A DNA stretch of 64,000 nt from Microlunatus kandeliicorticis. Lineage in GTDB: Bacteria > Actinomycetota > Actinomycetes > Propionibacteriales > Propionibacteriaceae. The notes beneath the pieces are model-generated. The model made no database searches. It saw only the letters and a program-made list of their open reading frames with translations, and was not told the DNA's origin. Positions within the stretch are counted from its first letter, which is position 1. Each line of letters opens with the position of its first letter. Location of the stretch: the NCBI RefSeq assembly GCF_014137855.1, contig NZ_JACGWT010000003.1, forward strand, positions 1 to 64,000. The letters run 5' to 3'. The position numbers and the translations under genes were made by a program. Shown piece by piece: positions 1 through 7,955 of this stretch.

Positions 1-127
1 CGGCCCGGGCGACGTCGAGCTCCAGCAGCGGCCCGATGTCGAGGGTGACCTTGGCCGCCGGCCGCGGGAAGTAGAGGTTGGGTCCGACCAGCAGCCGGAA
101 CTCGGTCAGGCTCCGCGGGTCGGGCAC
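1..127 (-). CDS. Partial CDS, N-terminus only; possible Mur-ligase/cyanophycin-synthetase-like protein
   Basis: A frame opens with GTG at 127 and runs off the left edge, giving about 42 residues. It begins 2 nt after the fabI stop, so it is probably the next gene of the fabG-fabI operon and translationally coupled. The visible peptide has the run VGPNLYFPRPAAKVTLDI, which reminds me of the N-terminal segment of actinobacterial proteins annotated as cyanophycin-synthetase/Mur-ligase-like. That is a recollection of style, not a search result. It does not look like the start of ferrochelatase, which follows inhA in mycobacteria. Function cannot be assigned from this fragment. Confidence 0.45.
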   Translation of the reverse strand, partial: MPDPRSLTEFRLLVGPNLYFPRPAAKVTLDIGPLLELDVARA

Positions 128-129
128 GG

Positions 130-900
130 TCAGGCCCCGGTCGAGTGCAGGCCGCCGTCGACGTGGACCATCTCGCCGGTGGTCCTGGGGAACCAGTCGC
201 TGAGCAGCGCGACCACGGCCTTGGCCGCCGGCACGCCGTCCTTGGGGTCCCAGCCGAGCGGCGCGCGCTCACCCCAGACGTCGTTGAAGGCGCTGCCGCC
301 GCCGATGGCCTTCTTGGCCAGGGTGTCGATCGGGCCGGCTGCGACGAGGTTGACCCGGACGTCGTCCGGACCGAGATAGCGGGCCAGGTAGCGGCTGGTC
401 GACTCGAGCGCCGCCTTGGCCACCCCCATCCAGTCGTAGACCGGCCAGGAGACGGTGGCGTCGAAGGTCATCCCGACCACCGAGGACCCGGGCCGCAGCA
501 GCGACTTGACCGCCATGGTCAGCGCGCTCAGCGAGTACGCCGACACGTGCAGGGCCTGCCCGACGTCCTCCCACGGCGTGCTGAGGAACTTGCCGCCGAG
601 CGCGGTCTCCGGGTTGGCGTAGGCGAGGCTGTGCACCAGCCCGTCGAGACGGTCGGTGTGCTCGGCGATCTCGCCGGCCACCCGCGCGAGGTGGTCTGCG
701 TTGGTCACGTCGACCTCGAGCAGCGGCGGCACCGGGTCGAGCTTCTGGAGCACCCGGCGGGTCAGGCTCATCGCCCGCCCGAAGTTCGACACCAGCACGG
801 TGGCGCCTTCCGCCTGCGCGATCCGCGCCACGTGGAAGGCGATCGAGGTGTCCAGGGTGATGCCCGTGACCAGCACGGTCTTGCCGTCGAGAATGCCCAC
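130..900 (-). CDS. fabI: Enoyl-[acyl-carrier-protein] reductase (NADH), InhA-type
   Basis: A 256-aa short-chain dehydrogenase that reduces trans-2-enoyl-ACP in the last step of the type II fatty acid synthase cycle, in the cytosol. The N-terminal nucleotide-binding segment (VTGITLDTSIAFHVA, residues 11-25) follows mycobacterial InhA rather than a classical GxxxGxG. The catalytic Tyr155 and Lys162 lie in YDWMGVAKAALES, the InhA spacing. The C-terminus ends with the typical GGLHSTGA. ATG at 900 is preceded by a weak GAAAG. fabG lies 64 bp upstream on the same strand, as in the mabA-inhA pair, so the two act in one operon. Confidence 0.95.
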   Translation of the reverse strand: MGILDGKTVLVTGITLDTSIAFHVARIAQAEGATVLVSNFGRAMSLTRRVLQKLDPVPPLLEVDVTNADHLARVAGEIAEHTDRLDGLVHSLAYANPETALGGKFLSTPWEDVGQALHVSAYSLSALTMAVKSLLRPGSSVVGMTFDATVSWPVYDWMGVAKAALESTSRYLARYLGPDDVRVNLVAAGPIDTLAKKAIGGGSAFNDVWGERAPLGWDPKDGVPAAKAVVALLSDWFPRTTGEMVHVDGGLHSTGA

Positions 901-964
901 TGTCCGTCGCTTTCTGTGGTGGTGAGGTCCTGCGGGGATGCTGCTGGCGGTGCGGCCGGGCGGC

Positions 965-1690
965 TCAGTGACCCATGCCGAGACCGCCGTCGACCGGGAT
1001 CACCGCGCCCGAGACGTAGCCGGCACCGTCGCCGGTCAGCCAGGCCACGGTGTCGGCGACGTCGTCGATGGTGCCGAGCCGGCCAGTCGGGATCTGGGCC
1101 AGGTAGGCCTTGACCTGCTCCTCGCTGAGCTCGGCGGTCATGTCGGTCTCGATGAACCCGGGGGCGACCACGTTGGCGGTGACACCCCGGCCGCCGAGCT
1201 CGCGGGTCAACGACCGCGCCAGACCGACCAGCCCCGACTTCGAGGCCGCGTAGTTGACCTGGCCGGCCGAGCCGAGCAGCCCGACCACCGAGCTGATCAG
1301 CACCACCCGGCCGAACCGCTGCCGCATCATCGCCCGGGTGGCCCGCTTGACCACCCGGAACGCGCCGGTGAGGTTGGTGGCGATCACGGCGTCCCAGTCC
1401 TCGTCGCTCATCCGCAGCAGCAGGGTGTCGCGGGTGATCCCGGCGTTGGCGACCAGGATCTCGACCGGGCCGTGCGCCTGCTCGATCTCGGTGAACGCGG
1501 CGTCGACCTGCCCGGCGTCGGTGATGTCGCAGGCGATCCCGAGGACGCCCTCGGGCGCCTCACCGCTGCGGGAGGTGGTGGCCACCTTGTGCCCGGCGGC
1601 GGCGAAGCGCTGGGCGAGCCCGCGCCCGATGCCACGGCTCCCCCCGGTGATCAGCACGCTGCGGGCGGTGGGGCTGGTCGGCTCGCTCAC
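965..1690 (-). CDS. fabG: 3-oxoacyl-[ACP] reductase FabG (MabA-like)
   Basis: A 241-aa SDR that reduces beta-ketoacyl-ACP with NADPH in fatty acid elongation. It has the cofactor motif GGSRGIG (residues 16-22), the NAG motif near 82, and the catalytic Ser134, Tyr147 and Lys151 (YAASK). It ends in the family-typical PVDGGLGMGH. First gene of the fabG-fabI unit. The GTG start at 1690 has no Shine-Dalgarno but lies 6 nt after a TANNNT box (1697-1702), so a leaderless mRNA is likely. A perfect palindrome sits where the -35 would be (1709-1727). Confidence 0.95.
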   Translation of the reverse strand: MSEPTSPTARSVLITGGSRGIGRGLAQRFAAAGHKVATTSRSGEAPEGVLGIACDITDAGQVDAAFTEIEQAHGPVEILVANAGITRDTLLLRMSDEDWDAVIATNLTGAFRVVKRATRAMMRQRFGRVVLISSVVGLLGSAGQVNYAASKSGLVGLARSLTRELGGRGVTANVVAPGFIETDMTAELSEEQVKAYLAQIPTGRLGTIDDVADTVAWLTGDGAGYVSGAVIPVDGGLGMGH

Positions 1691-1696
1691 GGCGTC

Positions 1697-1702
1697 ACGC
1701 TA
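1697..1702 (-). promoter_or_regulatory. -10 box of fabG (leaderless type)
   Basis: On the minus strand TAGCGT ends 6 nt before the fabG GTG. This fits the TANNNT -10 of actinobacterial housekeeping sigma factor with transcription starting at or next to the start codon. No good -35 is visible; the position 17 nt upstream lies inside the 1709-1727 palindrome. Confidence 0.6.
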
Positions 1703-1708
1703 TCGAGT

Positions 1709-1727
1709 TGCACCCCCTGGGGGTGCA
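1709..1727. promoter_or_regulatory. Perfect 19-bp palindrome, probable operator
   Basis: TGCACCCCCTGGGGGTGCA is a perfect inverted repeat of 9+1+9 bases in the 183-bp region between divergent fabG and the DUF3099 gene. It covers the -35 position of the fabG promoter, so a bound protein would block RNA polymerase. The C-tract/G-tract form resembles operators of the CsoR family, but no such regulator is in the window, so the binder is unknown. Confidence 0.6.
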
Positions 1728-1860
1728 TCGGGCGAGCCGCCGCCCGTCGAATCAGTCGTGGAGGTCCCTACCGGAGCTGTGACCGAGACCACGGTCCGGG
1801 GCCGGACGTCCCGGAGGACGGACGTCGTCCGGACCGATCGGCCTGAGAATCCACCGAGCG

Positions 1861-1866
1861 TAGGGT
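1861..1866 (+). promoter_or_regulatory. -10 box of the DUF3099 gene (leaderless type)
   Basis: TAGGGT followed by 7 nt and ATG at 1874. No convincing ribosome binding site lies between. This supports ATG 1874 over the in-frame GTG at 1865, which lies inside the box. Confidence 0.6.
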
Positions 1867-1873
1867 GAACGAC

Positions 1874-2329
1874 ATGGCAGTGACAGGGCACGACGCGCGG
1901 CAGCACCAGCCGAACGTCATCACCACGGCGCGCAGCGGCAACAGCCGGGAGTTCGCGCACCGTCAGCGCCAGTACGTCATCGCGATGGGCATCCGCACCC
2001 TGTGCTTCCTGCTGAGCACGATCCTCTTCTTCACCCACGTCATCAACGGCTGGGTGTGTGCCGTGCTGTTCATCGGCGCGGTGTTCCTGCCGTCGGTCGC
2101 GGTGGCGATCGCGAACCAGAGCAACACCCGCCACGACGAGCAGGAGCAGTTCCAGACCGTCGCCCCGGCCGACGCCCGTCAGCTGACCACCGGCCCGGAG
2201 CCCGAGGTGGTCGAGGGCACCGTCGAGGACGACTTCGGCACCGTGCCCCCGCGCCCGACCACGGACCGGTTCAGCGCCCGGCAGCACGTCCCGGACGACC
2301 GCCAGGCCGATGACCGCGGCGCCGCCTGA
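1874..2329 (+). CDS. DUF3099 family membrane protein
   Basis: A 151-aa protein of unknown function. Two hydrophobic segments are visible, roughly residues 35-54 (ending TILFFTHVINGW) and 58-78 (AVLFIGAVFLPSVAVAIA), followed by a hydrophilic acidic/proline-rich tail. This matches the small actinobacterial DUF3099 family, often encoded beside fabG. The last 20 bases overlap the next gene, so the two are probably translated together. Confidence 0.75.
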   Translation: MAVTGHDARQHQPNVITTARSGNSREFAHRQRQYVIAMGIRTLCFLLSTILFFTHVINGWVCAVLFIGAVFLPSVAVAIANQSNTRHDEQEQFQTVAPADARQLTTGPEPEVVEGTVEDDFGTVPPRPTTDRFSARQHVPDDRQADDRGAA

Positions 2330-2540
2330 GCCCACCGTCTGCTCGGCGCGGGGCTGTCAGGCGCCGGCGGTGTGGGACCTTCGCTGGAACAACCCGAAGA
2401 TCCACACGCCCGACCGGCGCAAGCACTGGCTGGCCTGCGACGAGCACCGTCCGACGCTGACCTCGTTCCTGTCCGCGCGTGGCTTCCTGCGCGAGACCGA
2501 GCCGGTCGGTGCCGACGACCCGCTTGACGACGCGACCTGA
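2310..2540 (+). CDS. Small putative zinc-binding protein
   Basis: A 76-aa protein with Cys11, Cys16, Cys43 and His46 arranged as CxxxxC...CxxH, which looks like one zinc-binding site. The segment RKHWLACDEHRPTLTSFLSA is the conserved-looking core. No function is known to me. ATG at 2310 lies inside the end of the DUF3099 gene (20-bp overlap), so translational coupling is likely. It is convergent with the dioxygenase gene 7 bp downstream. Confidence 0.65.
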   Translation: MTAAPPEPTVCSARGCQAPAVWDLRWNNPKIHTPDRRKHWLACDEHRPTLTSFLSARGFLRETEPVGADDPLDDAT

Positions 2541-2547
2541 CCCGCGC

Positions 2548-3378
2548 TCAGCGCTCCCAGAGCACCGGGTTGAGCTCGGAGTCGACCGTGCCGCCCGGCC
2601 GGACGCCCGGCATCCAGGTGGCGAGGTCGCGGACCTGGTTGTCGTTGGTCGGTTCGGTGACCACCATGTCGGCGTCGACGTAGATCATCGTCATCACCCG
2701 GCGCGGCTGGGTCCCGCTGTTCGCCCCCGCGCGGTGGAACGTCCAGCCGAGGTGGAAGCTGACGTCGCCGAGGGCGTAATCAGTCTCGTCGAGGGGAAAG
2801 TCGCGCTCGCTGAGCTCCTGCTGGAGCAGCCGCTCGGACTCGTCGCTGATCGGCAGGTCGCGGCCGAACTCGACGGTGTGGCTGCCGCGGGCGAAGGCGA
2901 GCGGGCCGAGCTCGCGCGGGGTGTCCTGGAGCGGGATCCAGACCGTCACGCACCGGTCGGTGGCGAACGGCCAGTAGTACTGGTCGGCGTGCCACGGCGT
3001 CACCCCGCCGCCGGGCTCCTTGTAGAGCGCCTGGTCGTGGTACATCCGCACCCCGCGGACGCCGAGCAGCTCGGTGGCCACCCGGGCCAGGTCGGCGGAG
3101 AACGCGAACGCCTGCACCTCGGAGCTCTGCTGCCAGATGTTGGAGACCTGGAGGAACGCCTTGCCGTAGGTGTCACGCTCGGCCAATGGCAGGTGCTGGG
3201 TGTTGAGCTCCACCACCTTGTCGCTGATCAGCGGCGCCCAGGCGGCCAGCACCGCGGGATCCAGCACGCCGGGCAGCCGGACGAAGCCCTCGCGGTCGAA
3301 CCTCTCCCGCACCCGGTCCTCGACGGCGAACTCGGTGGTCACGGCGGGCGGGGTCACGGCGGGAGACGGCATCGTCAT
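2548..3378 (-). CDS. Phytanoyl-CoA dioxygenase (PhyH) family Fe(II)/2-oxoglutarate oxygenase
   Basis: A 276-aa enzyme of the PhyH family. The first two ligands of the 2-His-1-Asp iron triad are in WHADQYYWP. The distal His and the 2-oxoglutarate-binding Arg are in HRAGANSGTQPRR. N-terminal EGFVRLPGVLDP is the family's usual entry. Start chosen at ATG 3378 (MTMPSP); the open frame continues upstream to 3549 with low-complexity, non-family sequence overlapping moaA. It lies downstream of moaA on the same strand. The substrate is unknown; these enzymes hydroxylate many small molecules. Confidence 0.8.
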   Translation of the reverse strand: MTMPSPAVTPPAVTTEFAVEDRVRERFDREGFVRLPGVLDPAVLAAWAPLISDKVVELNTQHLPLAERDTYGKAFLQVSNIWQQSSEVQAFAFSADLARVATELLGVRGVRMYHDQALYKEPGGGVTPWHADQYYWPFATDRCVTVWIPLQDTPRELGPLAFARGSHTVEFGRDLPISDESERLLQQELSERDFPLDETDYALGDVSFHLGWTFHRAGANSGTQPRRVMTMIYVDADMVVTEPTNDNQVRDLATWMPGVRPGGTVDSELNPVLWER

Positions 3379-3452
3379 ATATCGATTGTGCGCCCTCACC
3401 AGGGACGACGGGGCCGGCCCGGGAGATCGGGCGACCGGTCGTGCCCGCCGGA

Positions 3453-4457
<1,005 letters not shown>

Positions 4458-4465
4458 TTGGAGCG

Positions 4466-4471
4466 ATTCTA
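4466..4471 (-). promoter_or_regulatory. -10 box of moaA (leaderless type)
   Basis: Minus-strand TAGAAT, 8 nt before the moaA ATG, in the 16-bp gap after the fdhD stop. It suggests moaA has its own promoter in addition to readthrough from fdhD. Confidence 0.5.
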
Positions 4472-4473
4472 GT

Positions 4474-5313
4474 TTACGGACCGGTGACCCGGTGCGGGTG
4501 GCTGTAGACGTTGAGTGTCTCCCCGCGGACGAACCCGGCCAGGGTCAGCCCGGCGCGCTCGGCGAGCTCGACGGCGAGGGTGCTCGGAGCCGACACCGCG
4601 GCCAGCACCCCGATGCCCGCCTGGACCGCCTTCTGGGTCAGCTCGAACGACGCGCGGCCGGACACCACCAGCACGGTGTCCGCCGCGGGCACGGCGTCCT
4701 GCCCGAGCGCCCAGCCGACCACCTTGTCGACCGCGTTGTGCCGGCCGACGTCCTCGCGGACGCAGAGCAGCTCGGCGGCCCCGTCGGCGTCCACCCGGGC
4801 CAGCCCGGCGGCGTGCAGTCCCCCGGTCCGTTCGAACGCCGCCTGGTGCTCGCGGAGCCGGTCGGGCAGCCGCCGGAGCGTCTCGACCGGCAGCACCGGA
4901 CCGTCGGGCAGCAGCGCCGGCCGGGTCCGGTCGAGCACGGTGTCGATCGAGGTCGTCCCGCAGATCCCGCAGGCGCTGCTGGTCAGCACGTTGCGCCGCA
5001 GCCCCGGCTCGGGCGCCGGGACCCCGTCGGCCAGCGCGGCGTCGATCACGTTGTAGGTGTTGAGGCCGTCCGGGCCGGTGCCCAGGCAGTAGCGGAGCGC
5101 GCGGACGTCACCGGCGGCCACGACGATGCCCTCGCCGTAGAGGTAGCCGAGCACCAGCTCGAAGTCCTCGCCCGGCGTCCGCATGGTGACCGAGAACGGC
5201 TCACCGCCGATCCGGATCTCCAGCGGCTCCTCCACGGCCAGCCGGTCCGAGCGCCGCGACCAGACCTCGCCCGCGAGATGCCGCACCGGTCGGCGCCGGC
5301 TCACCTGTGCCAT
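4474..5313 (-). CDS. fdhD: Formate dehydrogenase accessory sulfurtransferase FdhD
   Basis: A 279-aa protein that passes sulfur from a cysteine desulfurase to the molybdenum cofactor of formate dehydrogenases. The catalytic CxxC is Cys115-Gly-Ile-Cys118 (TSSACGICGTTS). VREDVGRHNAVDKVVGWAL and VVSGRASFELTQKA are family blocks. ATG 5313 (MAQVSRRRPVR) was chosen; the long open frame continuing upstream is antisense to SURF1. No formate dehydrogenase is encoded here, so its client must lie elsewhere. Divergent from the DUF6457 gene, with only 15 bp between start codons. Confidence 0.93.
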   Translation of the reverse strand: MAQVSRRRPVRHLAGEVWSRRSDRLAVEEPLEIRIGGEPFSVTMRTPGEDFELVLGYLYGEGIVVAAGDVRALRYCLGTGPDGLNTYNVIDAALADGVPAPEPGLRRNVLTSSACGICGTTSIDTVLDRTRPALLPDGPVLPVETLRRLPDRLREHQAAFERTGGLHAAGLARVDADGAAELLCVREDVGRHNAVDKVVGWALGQDAVPAADTVLVVSGRASFELTQKAVQAGIGVLAAVSAPSTLAVELAERAGLTLAGFVRGETLNVYSHPHRVTGP

Positions 5314-5328
5314 GCGACCATCCTGCCC

Positions 5329-5583
5329 GTGACCGACGACGCGATCGAACGCTGGCTGGAACGGGCGGCGCAGGCGGCCGGTCTGGACGGTCCCGCGCTC
5401 GACCACGCCACCCGGCGGGCGGTCCTCGACCTGGCCCGCGACGCCGCGCACGCCGTCGAGCGTCCGGCCGCCCCGCTGACCACCTACCTGGCCGGGATCG
5501 CGGTCGGCCGCGGGGCCGATCCGGCCGAGGTCACCGCCCGTCTCTCGGCACTGGCTCAGGAGGGGCTTCCGGCAGCGGAATAG
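5329..5583 (+). CDS. DUF6457 family protein
   Basis: An 84-aa helical protein. The pattern ERWLERAAQAAGL followed by VLDLARDAAHAVERPAAPLTTYLAGIA is what I know from DUF6457, a small actinobacterial domain often near molybdenum cofactor genes (mobA, fdhD). That fits its place beside fdhD and moaA. GTG 5329 has no Shine-Dalgarno. The TAG stop (5581-5583) also forms the first half of the -10 box of the SURF1 gene. Role inferred only from context. Confidence 0.75.
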   Translation: MTDDAIERWLERAAQAAGLDGPALDHATRRAVLDLARDAAHAVERPAAPLTTYLAGIAVGRGADPAEVTARLSALAQEGLPAAE

Positions 5584-5586
5584 GCT
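5581..5586 (+). promoter_or_regulatory. -10 box of SURF1 gene (leaderless type), overlapping a stop codon
   Basis: TAGGCT, then 7 nt, then GTG 5594. The stretch TAGGCTCGCAGACGTGA is nearly identical to the one before the ABC ATPase gene at 28838-28854 (TAGACTCGCAGACGTGA). The TAG is the stop codon of the upstream DUF6457 gene. Confidence 0.6.
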
Positions 5587-5593
5587 CGCAGAC

Positions 5594-6496
5594 GTGAGCG
5601 ACCGGACCGTGGTGCAGACCCCGGCCGACGCCGACCTCGCGCCGGACGAGCAGCCGCCGGGTGGCGCGGCGGCCGGGACGACCGAGGAGCAGACGAACGC
5701 GGAGGAGCCGGCCCGCCCGGTGCGCCCGCTGTGGCAGCGCTGGGTGGCGCTGATCCTCTTCGTCGCCGTGATGGGCACGATCTTCGTCAACATGGGCGAC
5801 TGGCAGCTGCGCCGGCTGCACCAGCGCCGAGCGGCCAACGCCGTGGTGATCGCCAACGAGAACCGGCCGGTGGTGCCGTTCCAGCAGATCTTCACCGCCC
5901 CGATCGGCAAGGCCAACGAGTGGAAGCCGGTCTCGGCGACCGGCACCTTCGACGCCGCCCACCAGTACATCGTCCGGTACCGCGACAACGGCGGGGCCAA
6001 CGGCTACGAGGTGGTCACGCCGCTGATCCCCTCCGACGGGTCGATGGCCGTGCTGGTCGACCGGGGGTTCATCGCCACCGACAACAGCTCCGCCATCCCC
6101 ACCACCGCGCCCCCGCCGCCGAGCGGGCAGGTCACCCTGACCGGCCGGGTCCGGCGGAGCGAGGCCGGCAACCGGGCGGCGATCACGCCGGTGGACAACC
6201 AGATGCGGCTGGTCAACGCCTACGCGATCGCGACGACGCTGCCCTACCCGGTCCGCGACGGCTACATCGACCAGCTCCAGGTCACCCCGGCCCAGACCGG
6301 CGGGTTCCAGGTCAAGGTGCTGCCCGAGCTGTCCGACGGACCGCACTTCTGGTACGCGGTGCAGTGGTTCATGTTCACCGGGATCGGCATCGCCGGCGTG
6401 GTGGTCTTCATCCGCGGCGACCTCCGCGAACGCCGGGCCGCGCGCGAGGGCGTGCCGCCCACGCCGCAGGGCCAGCGACGACGCCGCCGCCGCTGA
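5594..6496 (+). CDS. SURF1 family cytochrome c oxidase biogenesis protein
   Basis: A 300-aa membrane protein. After a ~47-residue hydrophilic Ala/Glu/Pro N-terminus there is one transmembrane helix (WVALILFVAVMGTIFVNMG), the SURF1 signature DWQLRRLHQRRAAN, a large extracytoplasmic domain, and a C-terminal helix (WYAVQWFMFTGIGIAGVVVF) followed by a basic tail. SURF1 helps assemble the heme a/copper centre of aa3-type oxidase; ctaA and ctaB for heme A synthesis are also in this window. GTG 5594 is leaderless by position. The next gene appears to start at an overlapping CTGA. Confidence 0.9.
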   Translation: MSDRTVVQTPADADLAPDEQPPGGAAAGTTEEQTNAEEPARPVRPLWQRWVALILFVAVMGTIFVNMGDWQLRRLHQRRAANAVVIANENRPVVPFQQIFTAPIGKANEWKPVSATGTFDAAHQYIVRYRDNGGANGYEVVTPLIPSDGSMAVLVDRGFIATDNSSAIPTTAPPPPSGQVTLTGRVRRSEAGNRAAITPVDNQMRLVNAYAIATTLPYPVRDGYIDQLQVTPAQTGGFQVKVLPELSDGPHFWYAVQWFMFTGIGIAGVVVFIRGDLRERRAAREGVPPTPQGQRRRRRR

Positions 6497-7077
6497 CCGT
6501 CGGGCTGGTCCGGACCGCCCGGCTGCGTCTCGAGCCGCTGGGACCGGAGCACCTCGACGCCGTCCACACCATCTACGCCGACCCGCGGACCTGGCAGCAC
6601 CTGCCGTCGGCGCGGTTCAGCCGGCGCGCCCAGACCCGGCGGATGATCGCCGGGTCGGTGCTCAGCCGCGAGCTGACCGGGCTGGGCAGCTGGGCGGTCC
6701 GGGTGGTGCTCGACGGGACGCCCGGACCGGTGATCGGGACGGCCGGCTGCACCGTGCTCGACGCCGACGCCTGGAACCTCGGGTACCGCTTCGGTCCCGA
6801 CGCCTGGGGTCACGGGTACGCCAGCGAGGCGGCCACCGCGGCCCTCGACGCCGCGCACCGGGTCCGTCCGGACCTGCCGGTCACCGCCCGCGCCCTGACC
6901 AGCAACCCCGCCTCGCTGCGGGTGCTGGCCCGGATCGGGCTGGTCGAGCGCTGGCGCGGACGTTCGGACGAGGCGGCCGTCGCCGACCCCACCGGTGCGC
7001 TCGGCGTCCAGCGGGTGGTGGTCGCCGACCGCGAGCTGTCCGACCAGCTGCTGACCGACCTGATCGCCCTGGGCTGA
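6493..7077 (+). CDS. GNAT family N-acetyltransferase with probable CTG start
   Basis: About 194 aa with the Gcn5 fold: RTARLRLEPLGPEHLDAV (strand 1), GYRFGPDAWGHGYASEAATAAL (acetyl-CoA binding motif A) and ALTSNPASLRVLARIGL (motif B). This is the RimJ/RimL-like subfamily acting on amino groups; the substrate is unknown. No ATG, GTG or TTG lies in frame between 6367 and the fold. CTG at 6493 overlaps the SURF1 stop as CTGA, mirroring the ATGA/GTGA couplings elsewhere here, and gives the natural N-terminus MTVGLVRTARLRL. GTG 6364 is possible but would add a ~43-residue non-family stretch out of frame with SURF1. Confidence 0.8.
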   Translation: MTVGLVRTARLRLEPLGPEHLDAVHTIYADPRTWQHLPSARFSRRAQTRRMIAGSVLSRELTGLGSWAVRVVLDGTPGPVIGTAGCTVLDADAWNLGYRFGPDAWGHGYASEAATAALDAAHRVRPDLPVTARALTSNPASLRVLARIGLVERWRGRSDEAAVADPTGALGVQRVVVADRELSDQLLTDLIALG

Positions 7078-7082
7078 CCACA

Positions 7083-7143
7083 CGTCCTCGCCGTGTCGGG
7101 GATCTGGCCGCGTCCACCCGGCCGGATCCCCGACACGAGGACG
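7083..7143 (+). terminator. Strong hairpin after the GNAT gene
   Basis: Inverted repeat CGTGTCGGGGATC (7092-7104) and GATCCCCGACACG (7125-7137), extended by CGTCCTC (7083-7089) and GAGGACG (7137-7143) across a small bulge. It begins 6 bp after the GNAT stop, with no T-run. It probably ends the SURF1-GNAT transcript. Confidence 0.7.
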
Positions 7144-7171
7144 CGGTCAGCCGCAGTGGGAGGATCACGGC

Positions 7172-7933
7172 ATGGACCTGCAGCTGCGCGACCGGACGTT
7201 CGTGGTGACCGCAGCCAGCAGCGGGCTCGGTCGGGCGACCGCCGAGGCGCTGGTGGCCGAGGGTGCCTCGGTGGTGCTGGTGGCCCGCCGCGCCGACGTG
7301 CTGGCCGAGGTGGTGGCGGGTCTCGGGGAGGACCGTGCCGCATCGCTGACCGCCGAGCTGGGCGATCCGGAGACCGCCGAGACCGCCTGCCGGCTGGCCC
7401 TCGACCGGTTCGGCCGGCTCGACGGCGCGCTGGTCAGCGTGGGCGGCCCGCCCGCCGGCCGGGCGCTCGACAACACCGACGAGCAGTGGACCGAGGCGTT
7501 CGGCTCGGTCTTCCTGGCCCACCTGCGGGTGACCCGGGCGGTGATCGCGCACGGCACCGCCGACGACCTGGCGATCGCCTGGGTGCTCTCGACCTCGTCC
7601 AAGTCGCCGGTCGGCGGACTGGCCGTCTCCAACGGCCTGCGCCCCGGGTTGGCGATGCTGGTCAAGCAGCTGGCCGACGAGTACGGCCCGCAGGGCACCC
7701 GGGTGCTCGGGCTGATGCCCGGCCGGGTGGCCACCGACCGGGTCACCCACCTCGACTCGCTGGCCGACGACCCGGAGGCGGCTCGCCGGGCCGGCGAGGC
7801 CTCGATCCCGCTCCGCCGCTACGGGCGTCCGGACGAGTTCGGCCGGGTGGCCGCGTTCCTGCTCTCGCCGGCGGCCTCGTACCTCACCGGGTGCGTGATC
7901 CCGGTCGAGGGCGGCGCGCTCCGCACGCTCTGA
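7172..7933 (+). CDS. Atypical short-chain dehydrogenase/reductase lacking the Tyr-Lys pair
   Basis: A 253-aa SDR fold. The cofactor motif TAASSGLGRATAEAL (residues 11-25) and the SDR end PVEGGALRTL are intact. The active-site strand is STSSKSPVGGLAVSNGLRPGL: where Tyr-x3-Lys is expected there is Asn/Arg. A group of SDRs with this SN(G/A)xRPG motif is known in actinobacteria and bacilli; activity is unclear. Start ATG 7172 has GGGAGG 8 nt upstream. The rRNA methyltransferase gene follows after 22 bp and may be co-transcribed. Confidence 0.85.
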   Translation: MDLQLRDRTFVVTAASSGLGRATAEALVAEGASVVLVARRADVLAEVVAGLGEDRAASLTAELGDPETAETACRLALDRFGRLDGALVSVGGPPAGRALDNTDEQWTEAFGSVFLAHLRVTRAVIAHGTADDLAIAWVLSTSSKSPVGGLAVSNGLRPGLAMLVKQLADEYGPQGTRVLGLMPGRVATDRVTHLDSLADDPEAARRAGEASIPLRRYGRPDEFGRVAAFLLSPAASYLTGCVIPVEGGALRTL

Positions 7934-7955
7934 AGTCGGTCGGAGGGTTCGGCCG

